A stretch of 64,000 nucleotides of DNA from Flavobacterium sp. J372 (GCF_024699965.1 NZ_JAJOMZ010000004.1:1362001-1426000); one strand, 5' to 3'; shown: positions 46,572 through 55,535, numbered from the stretch's first letter. Notes: generated by a model not told the origin, from the sequence alone. Program-made: numbers and translations.

Positions 46572-47021
46572 TTATTTGTTTTTGTCGTCTGTAAATATTT
46601 GTTTGTCAGATATCAATTGGTTTATCACATCTGCCACTTCAGCAAAATGCTCCAACTTTTCAGGGCTTAGTTTCGCTTTTACAACTTCATTGAACTTTAG
46701 CACGGTTTCTTTCGAAAGCTCGCGTTTTTCGCGGCCCAGCTTCGTCAGGTGGATAATAACGCCCCTGCCGTCAACCGGGTTTTTCTTCCTCACGATCAAG
46801 CCTTTTTCTTCCATCGATTTCAGTGTCCGTGTCAGGCTCGTAGGCTCCATTCCCATTTGAGGGCCAAGTGCAGTACTCGAGATTCCGTTCTCTTTGTCAA
46901 TGGATAGCAACGCAAAACCAATCGACATAGTTGCACCGTATTTACCGGCTTCTTCATTATACATTCTCGAAACTGCCTGCCATGTGGCCCGCAATATGTA
47001 ATCAATCGTCTTATCTTTCAT
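46572..47021 (-). CDS. MarR-family transcriptional regulator of the fatty-acid degradation operon
   Basis: 149 residues with a winged helix: dimerisation helices at both ends, recognition region GISSTALGPQMGMEPTSLTRTLKSMEEKGLIVRKKNPVDGRGVIIHLT at about 48-95. MarR proteins bind palindromes as dimers and are released by small ligands. It is the first gene before fadB, with 15 bases between, so it most likely controls this operon, perhaps sensing an acyl-CoA (inference). I see no clean palindrome just upstream. Confidence 0.9.
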   Translation of the reverse strand: MKDKTIDYILRATWQAVSRMYNEEAGKYGATMSIGFALLSIDKENGISSTALGPQMGMEPTSLTRTLKSMEEKGLIVRKKNPVDGRGVIIHLTKLGREKRELSKETVLKFNEVVKAKLSPEKLEHFAEVADVINQLISDKQIFTDDKNK

Positions 47022-47091
47022 ATAGTCAGCAATTCAAATATACGAATAAATTATTATGCATGCATATTAAATTAAATAATTTTTTTATTCC

Positions 47092-47118
47092 AAAAAAAAC
47101 TCCCTAAAAAAGGGAGTT
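47092..47118 (-). terminator. Intrinsic terminator after the VOC gene
   Basis: AACTCCCT pairs with AGGGAGTT around an A-rich loop, and the A8 run to its left provides the U tail on the minus strand. Confidence 0.85.
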
Positions 47119-47151
47119 ATTAAAGTTACGTATTTTTCCGTAATATATAAA

Positions 47152-47565
47152 TCAGCTTTTCGGCATCTTTGCAGCATCCATGTATATGACATTCCAACGG
47201 TGATTGTCCGGGTCTGCAAAGCCACAACCGTACATATAGCCCTGGCTGTCAGTTGGTTTCAGAAACACAGTACCTCCGGCATCTGCTGCTTTCTTTGCCA
47301 GCCCATCAACTTCTTCACGGCTTTCGGCATCAACCGAAATCATCATTTCAGCATCCATCAAAGCGTCAGACGGCTCAGCCTGCACGACCGACTTAAATAC
47401 CTGCTCCTGGAAAAGCATCATCACAAATCCGCCTGTACCTATCTGGAAGCCAGCCGAATGCTCGCTTTGCCCGTGAGGCGTATGAGTGAAGCCCAAAGCT
47501 TTGTAAAATGCCACGCTCGTGCTTATATTTTTTACAGGAAGATTGATCCAGACAGATTTGATCAT
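47152..47565 (-). CDS. VOC-family (glyoxalase/bleomycin-resistance-like) protein
   Basis: 137 residues with two beta-alpha-beta-beta-beta units. It opens MIKSVWINLPVKNISTSVAFYKALGF and ends with YGCGFADPDNHRWNVIYMD, typical of the PhnB/glyoxalase-like VOC group. A metal-binding His/Glu set is not obvious, so catalytic activity cannot be judged. It has its own terminator and is separate from the marR-fad operon. Confidence 0.85.
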   Translation of the reverse strand: MIKSVWINLPVKNISTSVAFYKALGFTHTPHGQSEHSAGFQIGTGGFVMMLFQEQVFKSVVQAEPSDALMDAEMMISVDAESREEVDGLAKKAADAGGTVFLKPTDSQGYMYGCGFADPDNHRWNVIYMDAAKMPKS

Positions 47566-47705
47566 CTTTTGATTTAAGTATTGAAAATTTAAGATTAAAA
47601 ATGCTTTTACCCCAGGAAAGCAGTGTACAACATTTAATATTTCTTTAACAATTGGGTTTAAACTGGGTCGCTTTGTTAAATTAACGAATTACCAAAATCA
47701 TCAAA

Positions 47706-49478
47706 TCAACTTTTATAAATCCTATCGTACAATTCCTGGTATTTTTCTTTTACAGCCTTACGTTTCAGTTTAAGAGTAGGGGTCATTTCACCGCCGTCAA
47801 CGCTCCAGATGTCAGGAGTGATTTCAAACTTCTTGATCTGCTCGTAGTTACCAAATTTTTTGTTTATCTCATCAACTTCCTGCTGAATGCGTTCTTTTAC
47901 TTCCTTGCTATCAGCTACCTGCTTGTTATCACTCAGGCTGAGGCCTTTACGTGAGGCCCATTGCTTAACAAATTCAAAATCAGGCTGTATAAAGGCTGCC
48001 GGCATTTTCTCGCCATCGCCAATAACCATAATCTGTTCAATAAAGCGTGACTGCTTCATGGCATTTTCAATAAGCTGCGGCGCAATATATTTACCGCCCG
48101 AAGTCTTGAACATCTCCTTCTTCCTGTCGGTAATTTTCAGGAAACCATCACTGTCAATAACCCCGATATCACCGGTATGAAAGTAGCCATCCTTAATAAC
48201 TTCGTTGGTCTTCTCCTCATCTTTCAGGTAACCCATCATTACGTTAGGGCCTTTGCAAAGTATCTCGCCATCTTCGGCAATTTTCACTTCAACACCTTTT
48301 AGTGGACGGCCCACTGTGCCAATCCTGAAACCGCCGTTACGCTCATCGTTCACAGCAATAACAGGAGAAGTTTCCGTCAAGCCGTAACCTTCCATAACCG
48401 GAATTTCCGCTGCGGCAAAAACCCGTGCAAGGCGTGGCTGTATAGCTGCAGAACCGCTTACCATAAGCCCTAAATTACCGCCAAGGCCCGCTTTCCATTT
48501 GCTGAAGATGAGCTTGCGCGCCAGCCAAAGCTTAAAGCCGTACCAGGCGCCGTTTTTGCCATAAGGCTCATATTCAAGGCCGACTTCAACCGCCCAAAAG
48601 AATAGTTTCTTTTTGATGCCCTCAAGGTCGCTGCCTTTTGCAATGATTTTGTCATATACTTTTTCAAGAAGGCGCGGCACAGCTGTAATTACATGCGGCT
48701 GAACCTCTTTGATATTATCGCTTACTTTTTCAATCGACTCTGCAAAGTAAATGGACACGCCATAATACTGGTAGAGGTACAAAATCATCCTTTCATAAAT
48801 ATGGCAAACAGGAAGGAAGCTCAAAGCTTTGTTTTTACCTGCCTCAAACGGAACGCGGTCGGCGCTCATGAGTACATCGCTAACAATGTTTTTGTGTGAA
48901 AGCATTACGCCTTTTGGCCTGCCTGTGGTACCCGACGTATATATCACGGTGGCAAGGTCATCTTCAGTTATCGAAGCCTTAATACGGTCTACCTCTTCAA
49001 GGTTGCTGTCGTCAGCGCCAAGTTCAAGTACTTCCGTCCAATTTTTACAGCCCGGGATGGTATCGAAAGAATAAATTTCCTTCAGCATCGGGATATTGCT
49101 TTTAAGTGCCGACACCTTGTCATAAAGCCCCTGGTCGCTCACAAAGCAGTAGGTACTTTCACTGTGGTTTAGTATATATTCGGTGTCTTCATCACTGATG
49201 GTAGGGTATACCGGTACGTTTTGTGCCCCGGTTTGAAGAATGCCTATGTCAATAATGTTCCACTCAGTGCGGTTGGCTGATGATATCACAGCAATTTTAT
49301 CACCTTTCTGTACACCCAGGCGCAACAGCCCCCGGGAGAAGGCATTAGCTTTGCTTATGTATTCCGCAGTTGAGGTCTTTACCCATTTGTCGCCATACTT
49401 GGTAACCAGCGCATCATCAAGTTTATATTTATCGTGTTCGTGGTAAGGGAAATCGAACAATCTTTTAATGTCAGCCAT
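47706..49478 (-). CDS. fadD: Long-chain fatty acid-CoA ligase
   Basis: Activates fatty acids to acyl-CoA with ATP, feeding beta-oxidation. 590 residues. The AMP-binding signature VIYTSGTTGRPKGVMLSH lies near residues 178-195, followed by FLPVCHIYERM, EGYGLTETSPVIA, YFHTGDIG and the C-terminal DRKKEMFKTSGGKYIAPQ hinge. The catalytic lysine region KLKRKAVKEKY is at the end. It is a separate transcription unit near the marR-fadB-fadA-fadE operon, consistent with a shared pathway. Confidence 0.94.
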   Translation of the reverse strand: MADIKRLFDFPYHEHDKYKLDDALVTKYGDKWVKTSTAEYISKANAFSRGLLRLGVQKGDKIAVISSANRTEWNIIDIGILQTGAQNVPVYPTISDEDTEYILNHSESTYCFVSDQGLYDKVSALKSNIPMLKEIYSFDTIPGCKNWTEVLELGADDSNLEEVDRIKASITEDDLATVIYTSGTTGRPKGVMLSHKNIVSDVLMSADRVPFEAGKNKALSFLPVCHIYERMILYLYQYYGVSIYFAESIEKVSDNIKEVQPHVITAVPRLLEKVYDKIIAKGSDLEGIKKKLFFWAVEVGLEYEPYGKNGAWYGFKLWLARKLIFSKWKAGLGGNLGLMVSGSAAIQPRLARVFAAAEIPVMEGYGLTETSPVIAVNDERNGGFRIGTVGRPLKGVEVKIAEDGEILCKGPNVMMGYLKDEEKTNEVIKDGYFHTGDIGVIDSDGFLKITDRKKEMFKTSGGKYIAPQLIENAMKQSRFIEQIMVIGDGEKMPAAFIQPDFEFVKQWASRKGLSLSDNKQVADSKEVKERIQQEVDEINKKFGNYEQIKKFEITPDIWSVDGGEMTPTLKLKRKAVKEKYQELYDRIYKS

Positions 49479-49578
49479 AATTTCATATTTTTCTTACTGC
49501 AAAATAAGAAATTTTCTGAGATGGCGCAATTTTTTGTTGGGTGGGTGAAAATGCCGTGAAAATATCTTTTCATTAATG

Positions 49579-50206
49579 TTAGTCCGTCAGCTTCAGTTTA
49601 AAATATTCATTTCCGTTTTCGCCGACGTGTTCAATATAAGAGTACTTATCTTTGAAGTAACTGCGCATAATTGTAAAAAGTCCGCATTCGGCAAGACTTC
49701 TGCTTTTCACTTTCGTTATTGACTTACGCTTAATTTCCCAAAGCTCTATATAAACTGGGCTGTCAGTATGCTCATCTTCGATGACAAGTATATAGTTGCC
49801 ATATTGGTGAGGCTTGCCCGGCATATCATATATTGTTCCCGATTTAGGATTAATTACATAATACTGATTTTGGTTATAGTCCTGTTGCAACACTATATAC
49901 AAGTTTTTATGTAACCGTCCTAAAGGATAATACATTACATACCCTGTTTCGGTAGTGTCATCTTCAAACACATATCTTTCATTCGGCACTTTCAACGTGT
50001 TTCCGGTTTTACGCCAGTTTTTGTCAGATACGGCAGTATCACCCACAATATAGCCCGATTCGAATTCTGACTTATTTATTTTTATAAGGTCAGTGCATTT
50101 AGCTACACTATGTTTTTGAAAAGCGGTGCTTGAATTATTGTCATATTCTGCATTTTTGCATTTAAAAAAAAAGAACCGCGAGTAATAACAAACAAAATCT
50201 ATCCAT
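49579..50206 (-). CDS. Hypothetical lipoprotein, N-terminus cut off by a T9 run
   Basis: The uninterrupted frame starts only at GTG 50046. Reading upstream in that frame shows coding-like sequence (KCTDLIKINKSEFESGYIVGD) back to the A9 run 50164-50172. One base fewer there joins it to ATG 50206, MDRFCLLLLAVLFFKCKNAEYD, a complete lipoprotein signal with Cys16. The corrected product has 208 residues and is rich in Tyr and charged residues (YEHVGENGNEYFKL-like end). I recognise no domain. The ATG overlaps the stop of a small upstream frame by a few bases. Confidence 0.6.
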
Positions 50207-50371
50207 TTCTCTTACCTGTTTTTATTCTTCCCGCAATCCCTCCCACATAATAATACCCCACCGAGATTATCCCCAACACAAACGGAATCATGGTAAATAC
50301 CGCAGGCTGTCGTCATGGTTCAACATCCCAAAGTTAAACTTTTCTAAAAATTCTCTTGTTAAAAAAACCAT
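50199..50371 (-). pseudogene. Possible small membrane protein, frame-broken
   Basis: From ATG 50371 the sequence reads MVFLTREFLEKFNFGMLNHDDS and from about 50310 a second frame reads AVFTMIPFVLGIISVGYYYVGGIAGRIKTGKRNG, which has one membrane segment and a basic end. One added base would join them into 57 residues. Its stop (50201-50199) lies just inside the next gene's start (ATG 50206), as in coupled genes. The break is not at a homopolymer, so either the gene is decayed or it is not real. Confidence 0.3.
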
Positions 50372-50422
50372 GATTGAGGTCTTGGCGTAATTGCCTTTAT
50401 AAACTTTAATAAAACAATCTTT

Positions 50423-50980
50423 ATGAAAACTTCAAAAATTTTATCGGTTGCCATATTGGCTTTTTCAATGTTTGTTGGCACGGCATCATTCGCTCAAAAA
50501 ACTAAAATGGTAGGCGGCGCCGAAATGTACCCTGACAAAAACATTGTAGAAAATGCTGTAAACTCTAAAGACCACACTACGCTTGTTGCAGCTGTTAAGG
50601 CGGCAGGGCTTGTAGAAACGCTTCAGGGCGCGGGGCCATTCACAGTATTTGCACCAACGAATGCAGCTTTCAACAAGCTGCCAAAAGGTACCGTAGATAC
50701 ACTGCTGAAGCCTGAAAACAAAAAGATGCTTCAGGATGTGCTTAAATATCACGTTGTTGCCGGCAAATGGAGCGCTGCTGATGTGGCCAGGGCAATCAAA
50801 GCAGGTAACGGCAAAGCAGAAGTAAAAACCGTACAGGGCGGTAAACTATGGTTGATGATGGAAGGTAAAAATGTAGTGATTAAAGACGAAAAAGGCGGCA
50901 TGGCAACAGTTACAATCGCGGATGTAAACCAGTCGAACGGAGTTATACACGTAATTGATACTGTGTTAATGCATAAATAA
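50423..50980 (+). CDS. Fasciclin-domain secreted protein
   Basis: 185 residues. A signal peptide (MKTSKILSVAILAFSMFVGTASFAQ) is followed by one fasciclin (FAS1) domain at about 40-183, with FTVFAPTNAAFNKLPKGTVDTLL, LQDVLKYHVVAGKWSAADV and the end NGVIHVIDTVLM. FAS1 domains act in cell adhesion; the role in this bacterium is not known. The gene stands alone and ends at a bidirectional terminator. Confidence 0.92.
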   Translation: MKTSKILSVAILAFSMFVGTASFAQKTKMVGGAEMYPDKNIVENAVNSKDHTTLVAAVKAAGLVETLQGAGPFTVFAPTNAAFNKLPKGTVDTLLKPENKKMLQDVLKYHVVAGKWSAADVARAIKAGNGKAEVKTVQGGKLWLMMEGKNVVIKDEKGGMATVTIADVNQSNGVIHVIDTVLMHK

Positions 50981-51001
50981 TAGGTGTTGTTTTTGGATGT
51001 G

Positions 51002-51028
51002 AAAAAGCCGCTGAAATAGCGGCTTTTG
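51002..51028. terminator. Bidirectional terminator between the fasciclin and glutaminyl cyclase genes
   Basis: AAAAGCCGCT pairs perfectly with AGCGGCTTTT around GAAAT. It lies between two convergent genes and can serve both. Confidence 0.9.
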
Positions 51029-51071
51029 TTTTAATATTAATTTGGTCAACTCAACTCACCAACTCCACAAC

Positions 51072-52142
51072 TTACCCCTTTATCCTTATCTCAAACATCT
51101 TGTCCCAGTTCTTTCCGGTTACAAAAAAGGTTTTGGTTTTAGGGTTGTAGGCAATGCCGTTAAGCACATCAAGGTCAATATGCTGGTTTACTTTAGCTTT
51201 CAGTGCACTTAGGTCAAGTACGCTCTCAACCTCGCCGGTTTTTGGGTTAATAATTGCAATGGCATCTTTTTGATAAATATTGCCGTATATCTTACCGTCA
51301 ACCCATTCCAGCTCATTTACAGCCCCAATCTTTGAGCCGCGGGTATATACATTTACATAGTCAATCTGCTTAAAGGTCTCGGGGTCAATTGTATAAATCT
51401 TCTCAGAACCGTCAGTCATATACAGGTTTTTACCATCATTGGTAAGGCCCCAGCCTTCCATGGCTTTGTAATATGGTACAGTCTTTAGTTTCTTTAGCGT
51501 GTTGGCATCATACACATAGCCTTCATTGCGTTGGTAGGTAAGCTGGTAAATTTTGCCATTTAGAACTGTAGCGCCCTCACCAAAGTTCTCAGGGTCTAGC
51601 GGTGTTTTCTTATACACTTCTCCGGTTTTTGGGTTCACCTTCCGTATATCAGATACAGCCCGTTTACCTGAACGGCCTGCACCGCTACCGGTACTTTCAA
51701 TCAGCGTATCGCGGTAAAACTCGAGTCCCTGCGTATAAGCTGTCATATCGTGAGGATATGTATTTACAATATCGTAGCTTAAAACTTTAGGGTCAATGCT
51801 GCTCATCAGCTCCACTCGTAAATCCGTATTTGTGCCGTGCCCGCCACTGTATACCTGCGCCTGTATATCCTGGTAGCCCAGTTTTCGCCCGGCAAAATCA
51901 AGCGTAAATTTTGCATTCCCTTTCACACTGCCCGCACGTTTGCCGTTTACAAGATATACCACAGAGTCTATTTCTTTATTTGCCGGATTTGCGATTGAGA
52001 GTTCTGCTTTTTCGGTAGCGTTGTATTGCTGCTTAAGGTTGGTAGTATCTATAGAAAACGCATTTTCTTTTTTGGTATCATCACCACACGACACTGCTGC
52101 CATTGCCAAAAACATGGCTGCCAGCACATTATATTTTTTCAT
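51072..52142 (-). CDS. Glutaminyl-peptide cyclotransferase, lipoprotein
   Basis: Converts N-terminal glutamine of exported proteins to pyroglutamate. 356 residues. The lipoprotein signal ends at Cys19 (AAVSCGDD). The plant-type five-bladed propeller follows: YPHDMTAYTQGLEFYRDTLIESTG, NFGEGATVLNGKIYQLTY, MEGWGLTNDGKNLYMTDGSEKIYTIDPETF, NELEWVDGKIYGNIY and LNGIAYNPKTKTFFVTGKNWDKMFEI. The N-terminal 110 residues before the propeller are an extra beta domain common in Bacteroidota. Many T9SS cargo proteins carry N-terminal pyroglutamate, so a link with the adhesins here is possible (inference). Confidence 0.92.
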   Translation of the reverse strand: MKKYNVLAAMFLAMAAVSCGDDTKKENAFSIDTTNLKQQYNATEKAELSIANPANKEIDSVVYLVNGKRAGSVKGNAKFTLDFAGRKLGYQDIQAQVYSGGHGTNTDLRVELMSSIDPKVLSYDIVNTYPHDMTAYTQGLEFYRDTLIESTGSGAGRSGKRAVSDIRKVNPKTGEVYKKTPLDPENFGEGATVLNGKIYQLTYQRNEGYVYDANTLKKLKTVPYYKAMEGWGLTNDGKNLYMTDGSEKIYTIDPETFKQIDYVNVYTRGSKIGAVNELEWVDGKIYGNIYQKDAIAIINPKTGEVESVLDLSALKAKVNQHIDLDVLNGIAYNPKTKTFFVTGKNWDKMFEIRIKG

Positions 52143-52195
52143 TTTTATTTGGTTAAAAAAGGCAATTTACAATTAATTGATATTGGCATAAACCT

Positions 52196-52225
52196 TTGCG
52201 AAAATACAAAAAGATTGTATATTTG
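52196..52225 (+). promoter_or_regulatory. Promoter of the SRP RNA gene (TTG-N19-TATATTTG)
   Basis: TTG at 52196-52198 and TATATTTG at 52218-52225 are 19 bases apart, a full match to the Flavobacterium consensus. The mature RNA appears to begin about 5 bases after it. Confidence 0.8.
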
Positions 52226-52229
52226 CAGC

Positions 52230-52323
52230 GGCAAGTCCTACACGACCAGCTCCTGCAAACTCCTCCAGGGTGGGAACACAGCAAAGGTATGTGGTTGTAG
52301 CGGTGCGATGTAGATCGCTTGCC
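52230..52323 (+). ncRNA. ffs: Signal recognition particle RNA, small bacterial type
   Basis: GGCAAG (52230-52235) pairs with CTTGCC (52318-52323), closing a single long hairpin of about 94 nt. The tip carries the domain IV pattern: CTCCAGGGTGGGAACACAGCAAAGG, which holds the GGAA-type loop and the AGCA asymmetric side expected for Ffh binding. A T8 tract follows at once, and a strong promoter precedes. It works with Ffh and FtsY to send inner-membrane proteins to the Sec channel. Confidence 0.9.
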
Positions 52324-52340
52324 ATTTTTTTTATTACACC

Positions 52341-52368
52341 GGCAATCTCCTTAAGGGAGATTTTTTTA
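52341..52368 (+). terminator. Intrinsic terminator downstream of the SRP RNA
   Basis: AATCTCC pairs with GGAGATT around TTAAG and is followed by a T7 run. It lies about 20 bases after the end of the RNA and isolates it from ruvX. Confidence 0.85.
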
Positions 52369-52388
52369 TACCCGATTTTTTACTTAAA

Positions 52389-52472
52389 TTGTTTCAGGTT
52401 TCAAGTTCATCCAACTGTTCATAATGTTTGATTTACGCCAACTTTAAACTTGAAGCTTTAAACCTGAAACAA
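52389..52472. repeat. Inverted repeat upstream of ruvX
   Basis: The first 11 bases GTTTCAGGTTT (from 52389) and the following CAAGTT are mirrored by AACTTG and AAACCTGAAAC, which ends at 52472, one base before the ruvX ATG. The right half has a 7-base insertion. It is another arm pair at a gene boundary. Confidence 0.5.
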
Positions 52473-52473
52473 A

Positions 52474-52893
52474 ATGCCTCGCATCCTCGCAATAGACTAC
52501 GGACAAAAACGCACGGGTATAGCTGTGACTGATGAAATGCAGATTATTGCATCGGGACTAACCACTATACCGTCTGAGACCGCGATTGATTTTCTCAAAG
52601 ATTATTTTGCCAAGGAAAAGGTTGAGCGCATTTTGATAGGCGAGCCAAAACAGATGAGCGGTGAACCCTCTGAAAGTACTGCTGTTATTGAAGCATTTGT
52701 ACGAAGGTTTACTGAGGTGTTTCCTGATATGCCCGTTGCCAGGGTTGATGAGCGCTTTACCAGCAAGATGGCATTTCAAACGATGATAAGCAGCGGCCTT
52801 GGCAAAAAGCAGCGACAGAACAAAGGGCTTATTGATGAGATTTCTGCAACCATAATGCTTCAGGATTATCTTTCTGCGCGTAATAAATTTTAG
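52474..52893 (+). CDS. ruvX: Putative pre-16S rRNA nuclease / Holliday junction resolvase RuvX (YqgF)
   Basis: 139 residues of the RNase-H-fold YqgF family. It opens MPRILAIDYGQKRTGIAVTDE with the first catalytic aspartate, and has RILIGEPKQMSGEPSES, ARVDERFTSKMA and DEISATIMLQDYL with the other acidic residues. In E. coli the protein matures the 5' end of 16S rRNA. The ATG is preceded by an inverted repeat, not a clear ribosome site. Confidence 0.94.
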   Translation: MPRILAIDYGQKRTGIAVTDEMQIIASGLTTIPSETAIDFLKDYFAKEKVERILIGEPKQMSGEPSESTAVIEAFVRRFTEVFPDMPVARVDERFTSKMAFQTMISSGLGKKQRQNKGLIDEISATIMLQDYLSARNKF

Positions 52894-53026
52894 GCGAAAA
52901 CTCCTGTATTGCCGGCTTTTTAGAAATGCTTTACATAGTATTATAACTACTTTATGATAACGCATAGTTAATCATCTGGCATAAAGATGACGGCGGTGGT
53001 ATCTTTACATAAAAATACACTCGACC

Positions 53027-53593
53027 ATGAAAAAGATGCTACCATTACTGCTTTTGATGCTGGGATTCAGCACATATGCGCAGACCGAATCTGAAACCGA
53101 AATGCTTAAAAAACTTAAGCTGATGCACTACCTGGATGATGCTGCTATGCAAAGCTATGCCACAGGCTCTATAATAGGTTTTTACAAGAATGTTTTCAAC
53201 GATAATCCTGTACCCGAAATAAGCGTTAACGAATATCTGGGTGTGACTGAGCCGCCACAAAATGCCGGTCAGTTTGTTTATACTGTAAATTATCGGAACG
53301 CTGAGGCGCTCATGAAAATAATACAGGAAAACGGTTATCCATCATTTGACAGGATACGTGCCCTTACGGGACAAAAAAATGTTTGCAGTGCCGCTGTTTT
53401 TATGCACCGCGCCACACCTGAACAAAAGAAACAATTCCGGAAAATTGCCAAAGATGAATTTAAAAAAGGGAATATGAGCGAGCAGGAGTACAACCTTTGC
53501 ATGAAATTTATAAAGACAGATAATGTACTTACCGCATCGCAGGTATTAAAGTTTAATGCAGAAATGCAGGAACTTGCAATGAAAACGAATTAA
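53027..53593 (+). CDS. Secreted protein of unknown function
   Basis: 188 residues. A signal peptide (MKKMLPLLLLMLGFSTYAQ) is followed by a mainly helical, lysine-rich domain with two cysteines (KNVCSAAVF, EYNLCMKF) that could form a disulfide. I recognise no domain. A TATCTTTA box about 20 bases before the ATG is a fair -7 match. The gene stands alone between ruvX and a bidirectional terminator. Confidence 0.75.
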   Translation: MKKMLPLLLLMLGFSTYAQTESETEMLKKLKLMHYLDDAAMQSYATGSIIGFYKNVFNDNPVPEISVNEYLGVTEPPQNAGQFVYTVNYRNAEALMKIIQENGYPSFDRIRALTGQKNVCSAAVFMHRATPEQKKQFRKIAKDEFKKGNMSEQEYNLCMKFIKTDNVLTASQVLKFNAEMQELAMKTN

Positions 53594-53611
53594 TTATGAA
53601 TCTAGCGAAAT

Positions 53612-53650
53612 AAAAAAAGCGGCACTGTATTTACCAGCGCCGCTTTTTTT
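53612..53650. terminator. Bidirectional terminator
   Basis: AGCGGCACTG pairs with CAGCGCCGCT (one bulge-like offset), with A7 and T7 runs on its two sides. It sits between the secreted protein gene and the convergent isoaspartyl peptidase gene. Confidence 0.88.
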
Positions 53651-53680
53651 ATCAATAGGTTGATTTTTAAGCCTAATAAA

Positions 53681-54523
53681 TTATCCAAATACCTCCAGAT
53701 CATTCCCGTCAAACTTCGCATACACCATGCACACGTGTGAGTCTTTATGATAGAAATTGCCGTCTTTATCAATGGCGATCACTCCTGCAAAACCTTCAAT
53801 CGCCTTAAGCTCTGTAAAAGTTTTTTCAACAGCATCTTTTATAGGCATGCCATCGGTAACGCGGGTTACTATCTTGGCAGCGGTGGCGTTGCTCACAATG
53901 TCTTCGCCAACGCCTGTGCAGCTCACACCGCAAAATGCATTAGCATAATTACCTGCAACAGTGGCTGAATCACTAATGCGTCCGGGTATCTCAAAGCCTT
54001 TTCCGCCTGTTGATGTACCGGCTGCAATATTACCGTCTTTATCAACAGCTACACAGCCCACAGTGCCTAAGCCATGACTTGCCAATTTTGCTTCATGCTC
54101 TTTACGGCGTTGTGGTATTTCAGTTGAAAATGCCTCAAAACCATTCATACGGGCAAAATTGGTTGCACCCTCACCGCCCAGAATACGGTCTTCAAACGGC
54201 AGAAGTTTGAAGGCTACCTGTATAGGGTTTTTGGTTTCCTCAATATTTATCACGCCGCTCATTTTCTGGGTTTTACCATCCATGATACTGGCGCTCATGC
54301 GTATTTTACCGTCGCTTTGTATCTGTGAACCTATCCCTGCATTAAACAACGGGTCATCTTCAAGTTGTGTCACGGCATGCATTACAGCCTCTAATGCGGT
54401 ATGTGTCTTAAGGTATTCGTAAGACTCTTTTACAATTGCAATAAGCGCATCCTGCTTCTTCTTTTTTGTCACAGGGTCAGTATGCGATTCGCCGAAAAAG
54501 CCGCCGTGTATGATGATTTTCAT
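53681..54523 (-). CDS. iaaA: Isoaspartyl peptidase / plant-type asparaginase
   Basis: N-terminal nucleophile hydrolase of 280 residues. It opens with IIIHGGFFGES and has LFNAGIGSQIQSDGKIRMSASIMDG. The autocleavage site is in HGLGTVGCVAVDKDGNIAAGTSTGG, with the new N-terminal threonine near residue 153. It cleaves beta-aspartyl dipeptides such as beta-Asp-Arg, the product of cyanophycinase. The adjacent upstream gene on the same strand is cyanophycinase, so a role in cyanophycin use is likely. The 72-base spacer holds low-complexity repeats of ACTGTGACT. Confidence 0.93.
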   Translation of the reverse strand: MKIIIHGGFFGESHTDPVTKKKKQDALIAIVKESYEYLKTHTALEAVMHAVTQLEDDPLFNAGIGSQIQSDGKIRMSASIMDGKTQKMSGVINIEETKNPIQVAFKLLPFEDRILGGEGATNFARMNGFEAFSTEIPQRRKEHEAKLASHGLGTVGCVAVDKDGNIAAGTSTGGKGFEIPGRISDSATVAGNYANAFCGVSCTGVGEDIVSNATAAKIVTRVTDGMPIKDAVEKTFTELKAIEGFAGVIAIDKDGNFYHKDSHVCMVYAKFDGNDLEVFG

Positions 54524-54595
54524 TTAGGGATCAGGTCTTAGGTGTTGGATATTGAGATTGAAACTGCGACTGGAAACTGTGACTGTGACTAAAAA

Positions 54596-55531
54596 CTACT
54601 CCAAATCTGCAGAATCCGGCTGCTCATCGTCATCAACCTCAACAGGTATTATGAGTTCTTCTGCATATTGTGAGTTATGTATCTCGAGTGTATGCGTTTT
54701 CAGGTCATAAATATCATACATGCTCATTACATGCACTGTAAGATTATTTATAGAAATTGGCCTGCCCATTTCAACCTGCGTAAGGTTGGTATCAGCAATG
54801 CTGCGTCCGTCAACCAGTATTACAAGCCCGGAGCCTATAGCTTCCATTTTCCCATCATTAGTGATAAGCAGCCCGGTATCTTCTCCAAGGCCTATACCTA
54901 AAACACGTGGGTTGCCTACCACAGCCTGGAAAAGGCGGCCTATGCGCCCACGCTGTACAAAGTGGGTATCAATAATTACATTTTGTATAAGGCTGAGTCC
55001 GCTTGTTATCTTCACCTCACCTTTAAGCAGCGCCTCATGGCTGCTGCCCTGGTAAATCATATTATTTGATGCAGCTGCTGCTCCGGCTGATGTGCCTGCG
55101 TAAATAAAATCTTCATTATTGAACTTATCAAGAATAATATCGTGCAGCTTAGTACCGCCAAGTATAGATGTAAGCCTTAGCTGGTCGCCACCTGTAAACA
55201 TCACTACATCTGCAGCTTTTATCCTTGCAAGCACTTCAGGGTCATTGGTTTGCTCGCGGCGCTCTATATTAAGCAGGCCTACGTTATTGGCTTTCAGGTA
55301 TTCAAAAGCCTTAACGTACTGCGGACCTACCTGCTTAGGTATTACAGATGCTGTAGTGATTACTTCAATTCTCGAATCCTGGTTGTGTTTAGATTCGTTT
55401 ATTATCCTGCGTAAAATTCCTTTTTCAAAAAAGTTCAGGTTATTGGCCGGGTTGGCATCAAATGCAGCTTCGGTAAAGCTTCCTTTGTCAACTGCGCCGC
55501 CTATAATTACAAGTTTTCCTCGTGCATTCAT
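54596..55531 (-). CDS. cphB: Cyanophycinase
   Basis: Cuts the cyanophycin polymer (poly-Asp with Arg side chains) to beta-Asp-Arg. 311 residues of the S51-like serine hydrolase fold. It shows GKLVIIGGAVDKGSF, FTGGDQLRLTSILGGT, YAGTSAGAAAASN with the nucleophile serine near 146, and DTHFVQRGRIGRL. Only the ATG at 55531 precedes the conserved start. A perfect promoter (TTG-N19-TACCTTTG) ends five bases before that ATG, so the mRNA may be leaderless. The gene is divergent from cphA. Confidence 0.94.
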   Translation of the reverse strand: MNARGKLVIIGGAVDKGSFTEAAFDANPANNLNFFEKGILRRIINESKHNQDSRIEVITTASVIPKQVGPQYVKAFEYLKANNVGLLNIERREQTNDPEVLARIKAADVVMFTGGDQLRLTSILGGTKLHDIILDKFNNEDFIYAGTSAGAAAASNNMIYQGSSHEALLKGEVKITSGLSLIQNVIIDTHFVQRGRIGRLFQAVVGNPRVLGIGLGEDTGLLITNDGKMEAIGSGLVILVDGRSIADTNLTQVEMGRPISINNLTVHVMSMYDIYDLKTHTLEIHNSQYAEELIIPVEVDDDEQPDSADLE

Positions 55532-55535
55532 TCCG

